9,354 nt of DNA from Actinomycetota bacterium (GTDB lineage Bacteria; Actinomycetota; Acidimicrobiia; Acidimicrobiales; CADCSY01): the NCBI GenBank assembly GCA_019348335.1, contig JAHWJR010000035.1, positions 4,632 to 13,985 on the forward strand, read 5' to 3'. Under the pieces are notes generated by a model. It worked only from the letters and a program-made list of their open reading frames with translations. It was not told the DNA's origin and did no database searches. The translations under genes were made by a program, and so were the position numbers. Position 1 is the first letter of the stretch, and every line of letters starts with the position of its first letter. Shown piece by piece: positions 6,621 to 9,354 of this stretch.

Positions 6621-6971
6621 ATGCATTTCACCGATCTCATCGACCGCAGCAGCCTGCGCGACGACATCCCCGACTTCTCGCCCGGCGACACGGTGAAGGT
6701 CAACGTCCGGGTGGTGGAGGGCAACCGCGAGCGCGTCCAGGCTTTCCAGGGCGCCGTCCTGCGCCGGCAGGGCTCCGGCGTGCGGGAGACCTTCACCGTG
6801 CGCAAGGTGAGCTTCGGCGTCGGAGTGGAGCGCACCTTCCCGGTGCACTCGCCCATCCTCCAGAGCATCGAGCGGGTGAGCCTCGGCGACGTGCGCCGGG
6901 CGAAGCTGTACTACCTGCGAGAGCGCCGTGGGAAGGCCGCCAAGATCAAGGAGAAGCGGACCGCCCGTTGA
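6621..6971 (+). CDS. rplS: 50S ribosomal protein L19
   Basis: L19 sits at the 30S-50S interface of the ribosome. The 116-residue protein is of normal length and shows the family's hallmarks: IPDFSPGDTVKVNVRVVEGN (residues 16-35), RVQAFQGAVLRRQGSGVRET (38-57), VRKVSFGVGVERTFPVHSP (60-78) and the basic tail GDVRRAKLYYLRERRGKAAK (93-112). The ATG at 6621 is preceded by GAGGAG (6604-6609) at an 11-nt spacing. The gap to trmD is 42 nt and contains the end of a likely promoter, so L19 can probably be made independently of RimM and TrmD. The stop overlaps the lepB start by 4 nt (TTGA, 6968-6971). Confidence 0.98.
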   Translation: MHFTDLIDRSSLRDDIPDFSPGDTVKVNVRVVEGNRERVQAFQGAVLRRQGSGVRETFTVRKVSFGVGVERTFPVHSPILQSIERVSLGDVRRAKLYYLRERRGKAAKIKEKRTAR

Positions 6972-7630
6972 GGTCCACGCGGGACCGGGACGCCTCCGAG
7001 GCGCCGGGCCCTGCGCCCGCTGCCGGCGCCCCGGCGCCCCGGCGCTCGGCGCTGGGCGAGTTGGTGGTGCTGTTGGCCATCGCCGCAGTCATCGCCCTGG
7101 TGCTGCGGGCACTCGTCGCCCAGGCGTTCTCCATCCCCTCCACCTCCATGGCGCCGCAGTTGGCGGTCGGCGACCGGGTGGTGGTGTCCAAGCTCGCCTA
7201 CCGCCTGCACGAGCCCCGGCGTGGCGACATCGTGGTGTTCGAGTGCCCGCCGGCGGCCGGCTGCCAGGTCGCCGAGGAGGAGCCGCTGCCGGCGCGGGCC
7301 TTCCACGGGCTGCTCGAGGCGGTCGGCCTGCGCCAGCCCTCGACCGAGGACTACATCAAGCGCGTCGTGGCCATGGCCGGCGAGCGGGTGGAGGGGCGGG
7401 AAGGAGCCGTCCACGTCGACGGCCGGCGCTTGGTCGAGCCCTACCTCCCGCCGTCGAGCACCACCGCCGACTTCGGGCCGGTGACGGTCCCCCCGGACCA
7501 GCTGTTCGTCATGGGCGACAACCGGGGGAACTCGTCGGACAGCCGCGTCTTCGGCGCCATCGACGACGACACGGTGATCGGGCGAGCGACGCTGCTGGTG
7601 TGGCCGCCAGCCCGTGCCGCCTTCCTGTGA
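6968..7630 (+). CDS. lepB: Type I signal peptidase (leader peptidase)
   Basis: LepB cleaves signal peptides from proteins exported by Sec and Tat, acting on the outer face of the membrane with a Ser/Lys dyad. The 220 residues comprise a short Pro/Ala-rich cytoplasmic tail (1-28), one membrane helix (about 30-51), box B SIPSTSMAPQLAVGDRVVV (55-73) with nucleophile Ser60, box D YIKRVVAMAGERV (129-141) with Lys131, and box E FVMGDNRGNSSDSRVFG (180-196). All catalytic boxes are present. The start is TTG 6968-6970, overlapping the rplS stop. No ATG or GTG exists between it and the helix, and later starts would remove the anchor. AAGGAG at 6948-6953 lies 14 nt upstream, so initiation may rely on coupling to rplS. 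An 11-bp tandem repeat begins at the stop. Confidence 0.95.
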   Translation: MRSTRDRDASEAPGPAPAAGAPAPRRSALGELVVLLAIAAVIALVLRALVAQAFSIPSTSMAPQLAVGDRVVVSKLAYRLHEPRRGDIVVFECPPAAGCQVAEEEPLPARAFHGLLEAVGLRQPSTEDYIKRVVAMAGERVEGREGAVHVDGRRLVEPYLPPSSTTADFGPVTVPPDQLFVMGDNRGNSSDSRVFGAIDDDTVIGRATLLVWPPARAAFL

Positions 7631-7647
7631 TGACCCTGTGATGACCC
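7626..7647 (+). repeat. 11-bp perfect tandem duplication at the lepB/yraN junction
   Basis: TGTGATGACCC occurs twice head to tail (7626-7636 and 7637-7647). Copy one contains the lepB stop overlapping an ATG (TGATG); copy two contains the yraN ATG. The ATG in copy one now opens only a three-codon frame (ATG ACC CTG) whose stop TGA (7639-7641) overlaps the yraN ATG. This looks like a recent slippage duplication of an overlapping stop/start. Confidence 0.85.
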
Positions 7648-7985
7648 GGGCTCGCCGGGCGTTGGGCAGCGCCGGAGAGGACCTGGCCGCCGCCGAGTAC
7701 GAGCGTCGCGGCTACCAGGTGCTGGCTCGTAACTGGCGCTGCCGGGAGGGAGAGCTCGATCTGGTGCTGCGGTCGGGTTCGACCGTGGTGTTCTGCGAGG
7801 TGAAGGCCCGCTCGACGCTGGCCTTCGGCTCGCCCCTGGAGGCGGTCACCGCGGCCAAGCGCCGACGCATCCGCCTGCTGGCGACCCGGTGGCTGCAGCA
7901 GTCCGGCGTACGGGCGGGGGAGCTCCGCTTCGACGTGGTGGGCGTTCTCGACGGCGCCGTGGAGGTGGTCGAAGGTGCCTTCTGA
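7641..7985 (+). CDS. YraN/UPF0102 family nuclease-fold protein
   Basis: This family adopts a restriction endonuclease-like (Holliday junction resolvase-like) fold; its cellular role is not settled. The 114 residues show the family pattern: an N-terminal AGEDLAAAEYERRGYQVLARN (11-31), GELDLV with acidic residues Glu38 and Asp40, the FCEVKARS strand with Glu53 and Lys55 (the E-x-K of the nuclease core), and RFDVV (96-100). The expected acidic and Lys core residues are present, so activity is possible but unproven. The ATG at 7641 gives the usual length and N-terminus; GTG 7638 is adjacent and GTG 7614 would overlap lepB more deeply. No Shine-Dalgarno sequence is visible, so coupling to lepB through the tandem repeat is plausible. 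rnhB, which often precedes this gene in actinobacteria, is absent. Confidence 0.93.
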   Translation: MTRARRALGSAGEDLAAAEYERRGYQVLARNWRCREGELDLVLRSGSTVVFCEVKARSTLAFGSPLEAVTAAKRRRIRLLATRWLQQSGVRAGELRFDVVGVLDGAVEVVEGAF

Positions 7986-8010
7986 GGCTCCTCGGACGGC
8001 TGGCCCTCAG
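7982..8010. terminator. Possible bidirectional terminator between convergent genes
   Basis: CTGAGG (7982-7987) and CCTCAG (8005-8010) are inverted copies with a 17-nt loop. Each arm contains the stop codon of one gene: yraN TGA 7983-7985 on plus, and the zinc-binding gene's TGA at 8009-8007 on minus. The stem is short and there are no T-runs. A 14-bp palindrome GGCCCGGCCGGGCC (8010-8023) follows inside the minus-strand gene and could strengthen the structure. Confidence 0.35.
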
Positions 8011-8180
8011 GCCCGGCCGGGCCGGCGCCGGTGGCGCATCGCCCAGCACGGCCGGTGCCAGTGGCGGCGGAGGTCGGGCGCCTCGAGGGGCACGGCCACG
8101 ACATGGCCCGTCCCCGGAGCGATGCCGGTGTTGCAGCCGGGGCACTGGTAGTGCTTGGTCGCCTGGAAGGGCTGCACCAC
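8007..8180 (-). CDS. Small Cys/His zinc-binding protein, uncharacterised actinobacterial family
   Basis: This is a 57-residue soluble protein, with no signal or membrane segment. Potential zinc ligands form the set CPGC (Cys13, Cys16), GTGH (His26) and HWHRPC (His40, His42, Cys45). The order CPGC, then IAPGTGHVVAVP, then APDLRRHWHRPCW recalls, from memory, a short conserved actinobacterial family sometimes mislabelled as ATP/GTP-binding protein; it has no Walker motif. The C-terminus is Arg-rich. The start is fixed by GAGGAGG (minus strand, 8192-8186) 5 nt before GTG 8180-8178; the next codon is also GTG at 8-nt spacing and gives 56 residues. The same reading frame is open far upstream but only as a shadow. 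It lies 25 nt behind the small membrane protein, so the two are probably one operon. Function unknown; the Zn-site call is inference. Confidence 0.75.
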   Translation of the reverse strand: MVQPFQATKHYQCPGCNTGIAPGTGHVVAVPLEAPDLRRHWHRPCWAMRHRRRPGRA

Positions 8181-8205
8181 TCGTACCTCCTCGTCGGCGC
8201 CCGGT

Positions 8206-8319
8206 TCAGACAACACCGGCCGCCCACAGCACCAGGAACAGGGTGAGCAGCAATCCGGCCGCCACGAAGACCACGTCGGTCGGACGCGTGCGCCGAGGTC
8301 GGAACGGGTTGAAGCCCAT
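8206..8319 (-). CDS. 37-residue single-span membrane protein, hypothetical
   Basis: The predicted product starts MGFNPFRPRRTRPTD and ends in one uninterrupted hydrophobic helix (about residues 15-37) reaching the C-terminus. The Arg-rich N-terminus (four Arg in the first 13 residues) predicts N-in, C-out topology. Its composition and form are those of a real tiny membrane protein, and similar FNPFRP-type proteins are, from memory, widespread in actinobacteria; I know no function. The open frame continues upstream to about 8448, but the residues before Met at 8319 are low in sense and the MGFNPFR start is the natural one. GATACT (minus strand, 8331-8326) ends 6 nt before the ATG with no ribosome binding site between, which suggests a leaderless transcript. 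The zinc-binding gene follows 25 nt after the stop. Confidence 0.65.
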   Translation of the reverse strand: MGFNPFRPRRTRPTDVVFVAAGLLLTLFLVLWAAGVV

Positions 8320-8325
8320 GGGCCC

Positions 8326-8331
8326 AGTATC
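8326..8331 (-). promoter_or_regulatory. Putative -10 element (GATACT) of the minus-strand pair
   Basis: Read on the minus strand, GATACT keeps the key A2 and T6 of the -10 consensus and ends 6 nt before the ATG at 8319, the spacing expected for a leaderless start. It is followed by GGGCCC, similar to the GGCC after the ffh and rplS elements. No -35 is evident. Confidence 0.4.
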
Positions 8332-8493
8332 GCTGTTTCGCCCCGCTTCGCTCGCTGTGGCCGAGCGGCAGCCGAGGTCTGGCGCCCGACCATGTCCCGC
8401 CGCCGAGCTGGAAGTGCAACCATGGACATCCGTGGCTGTGGCTGGCACCGCGCGCAGCGCGATGGGAGTTGGAGCTCACGCCGTCCAAGCTGC

Positions 8494-8517
8494 GCGCCCG
8501 GTGCAGCGCAAGGGCGC
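8494..8517 (+). other. Interrupted hairpin in the leader of the DUF5684-type gene
   Basis: GCGCCC (8494-8499) pairs with GGGCGC (8512-8517), and inside it TGC (8502-8504) pairs with GCA (8508-8510). It ends 9 nt before the AAAGG ribosome binding site of the downstream gene. It could shape the leader or terminate read-through, or be chance in GC-rich DNA. Confidence 0.25.
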
Positions 8518-8537
8518 CTCATCGAGAAAGGCCGACC

Positions 8538-8924
8538 ATGACCGAGGCTGAGACCATGTCGGGGCCGGCGGCGTTCGTGCTGAACGTCGTCGTGCTGGCC
8601 CTGTTCGTCCTCCTGTTCGCCGCGTTGTGGCGGATCTTCACCAAGGCTGGTGAGGCGGGTTGGAAGTCCCTCGTCCCCATCTGGAACCTCATCGTCATCC
8701 TCCGGATCGCCGGTCGACCGGCATGGTGGGCGATCCTGTTGCTCGTCCCCCTGGTGAACATCGTGGTGCTCGTCGTGATGTACGTCGGTGTCGCCAAGGC
8801 CTTCGGAAAGGGGACCGGCTTCGGGCTCGGCATGGCCTTCCTCGGCTTCGTCTTCCTGCCGATCCTGGCCTTCGGCGACGCGGAGTACCGCGGCCCCCTC
8901 AACCGGTCGGGAGCCGGCGCTTGA
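8538..8924 (+). CDS. Small multi-span membrane protein, DUF5684-like
   Basis: The predicted 128-residue membrane protein has hydrophobic segments at about residues 12-31, 62-84 and 96-112. Between them are family-like motifs: FTKAGEAGWKSLVPIWNLIV (34-53), GRPAWW (59-64), VAKAFGKGTGFGLG (85-98) and FLPILAFGDAEYRGP (106-120). The pattern of GWKSLVPIWN, a GRPxWW turn and a terminal GDAEY matches what I recall of DUF5684 proteins; function unknown. The ATG at 8538 has AAAGG (8527-8531) at 6-nt spacing. An upstream TTG at 8469 would add 23 residues with no membrane or family character; ATG 8556 is a shorter alternative. The gene lies alone between two minus-strand units, and its last 26 bp overlap the end of the convergent GH3 gene. 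No -10 element is visible upstream. Confidence 0.85.
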   Translation: MTEAETMSGPAAFVLNVVVLALFVLLFAALWRIFTKAGEAGWKSLVPIWNLIVILRIAGRPAWWAILLLVPLVNIVVLVVMYVGVAKAFGKGTGFGLGMAFLGFVFLPILAFGDAEYRGPLNRSGAGA

Positions 8925-9354
8925 GGGCACGCACCCGTTCGACCGACTCGTCGATGCGCTCCTCGCTGAGCGCACCCTCACGAACCAGCGACTCCACCAA
9001 CGCCACCACCCGAGGGGCGATGTCGGGCTCGTAGGCCCGTGGGTTGTTGTTGGCGAACAGGAGGATGTCGACGCCGGCCGAGAGGGCCTGGCGCACCGCC
9101 GTCTCCAGCCCGTAGTGATCGACGATGGCGCCCATCTGGAGGTCGTCGGACACCACCACGCCGTCGAAGCCCAGCTCGTTTCGCAGCACGCCGTCGATCG
9201 TCGCGGCAGAAAGGGTGGCCGGCCACTGGGCATCGAGTTGGCCGTTGACCACGTGTGCCGTCATCACGGCATCGACGTTTCCCTCGCTGACCAGCGTGCG
9301 GTAGGGCACCAGCTCGGCTGGCAACCACGTGTCGGTCACGTCGACGAAGCCGAG
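8899..9354 (-). CDS. Glycoside hydrolase family 3, beta-N-acetylhexosaminidase-like, C-terminal part (5' end outside window)
   Basis: GH3 N-acetylhexosaminidases (NagZ type) hydrolyse terminal beta-GlcNAc, typically in peptidoglycan recycling. The frame is open to the right edge, so only the last 151 residues are present, from LGFVDVTDTW. Visible GH3 signs are VDAVMTAHVVNGQLD, PATLSAATIDGVLRNELGFDG, then VVVSDDLQMGAI, whose first Asp (codon 9147-9145) is the expected catalytic nucleophile, and ALSAGVDILLFANNN. The tail is helical and ends RALKRRLPTG. The KHFPGHG and (D)SH loop that supplies the acid/base would lie just beyond the window edge. No second GH3 domain follows the barrel, in line with single-domain enzymes. 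Whether this acts on peptidoglycan or on other substrates cannot be decided here. Its 3' end overlaps the DUF5684-type gene by 26 bp. Confidence 0.92.
   Translation of the reverse strand, partial: LGFVDVTDTWLPAELVPYRTLVSEGNVDAVMTAHVVNGQLDAQWPATLSAATIDGVLRNELGFDGVVVSDDLQMGAIVDHYGLETAVRQALSAGVDILLFANNNPRAYEPDIAPRVVALVESLVREGALSEERIDESVERVRALKRRLPTG

Larger units (their letters stand above)
8320..8537. other. Divergent intergenic region, 218 nt
   Basis: This spacer separates the minus-strand pair from the plus-strand DUF5684-type gene. Apart from the GATACT element near its left end, there is no TA dinucleotide from 8330 to 8537, so no TANNNT -10 can be drawn for the rightward gene. It holds a small hairpin CGCGC/GCGCG (8449-8453 with 8457-8461) and a longer interrupted one (8494-8517). 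I see no convincing gene; short open frames here lack family character or ribosome binding sites. Confidence 0.5.

Noticed and set aside
7614..7640. Upstream GTG (7614) as the yraN start
   Set aside because: It would add nine residues without family character and overlap lepB; ATG 7641 gives the usual family length.
8469..8537. TTG at 8469 as the start of the DUF5684-type gene
   Set aside because: The added 23 residues are Arg/Ala-rich without family similarity, and ATG 8538 has its own AAAGG at a good spacing.
7889..8551. 220-codon plus-strand open frame over the minus-strand pair
   Set aside because: Gly/Arg-rich translation with no motif; it overlaps better supported genes on both sides.
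8007..9233. 408-codon minus-strand open frame reading from GH3 antisense into the zinc-binding protein
   Set aside because: Only the last 57 codons resemble a protein family, and they have their own GAGGAGG site. The upstream part crosses the other genes out of frame.
1..9354. tRNA, rRNA, SRP RNA, CRISPR array, insertion sequence or phage genes
   Set aside because: Intergenic spaces are short and none shows a cloverleaf, tetraloop SRP RNA core, spaced direct repeats, transposase or terminal inverted repeats. Gene content is ordinary chromosomal housekeeping.

Overview
This is a very GC-rich stretch (by eye about 70% G+C or more, with many GTG starts) from an actinobacterium. Protein features such as an FtsY with an N-terminal membrane segment, an L19 and TrmD of actinobacterial type, and the small zinc-binding protein on the minus strand fit Actinomycetota. 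Acidimicrobiia or a near relative is my best guess, by impression rather than by a search.

Bases 1-7985 are one co-directed run of housekeeping genes on the plus strand: the C-terminal half of smc (cut by the window edge), ftsY, ffh, rpsP, a KH-domain RNA-binding protein (khpA-like), rimM, trmD, rplS, lepB and a YraN-family gene. Together they cover chromosome organisation (SMC), co-translational membrane targeting (FtsY is the receptor, Ffh the SRP protein, LepB removes the signal peptides), and ribosome and tRNA maturation (S16, KhpA, RimM, TrmD, L19). rpsP-khpA and rplS-lepB overlap by 4 nt, and khpA-rimM are 4 nt apart. ftsY, ffh and rplS each have a TANNCT -10-like element upstream. For ftsY and ffh it lies 9-10 nt before the ATG, which suggests leaderless or nearly leaderless transcripts. 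A perfect hairpin separates ftsY from ffh. rnhB, often found between lepB and yraN in actinobacteria, is absent.

Bases 7986-9354 are accessory. On the minus strand, convergent with yraN, lies a two-gene unit: a 37-residue single-span membrane protein followed by a 57-residue Cys/His zinc-binding protein with a strong ribosome binding site. A 218-nt divergent spacer leads to a plus-strand small multi-span membrane protein of DUF5684 type. That gene overlaps tail to tail by 26 bp with the C-terminal part of a glycoside hydrolase family 3 (beta-N-acetylhexosaminidase-like) gene that runs off the right edge.

I see no mobile element, CRISPR array, tRNA or rRNA, and no clear new multi-gene system. 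The most interesting items are the uncharacterised minus-strand pair, the shared -10-like motif, and an 11-bp tandem duplication that appears to have split an overlapping lepB stop/yraN start.
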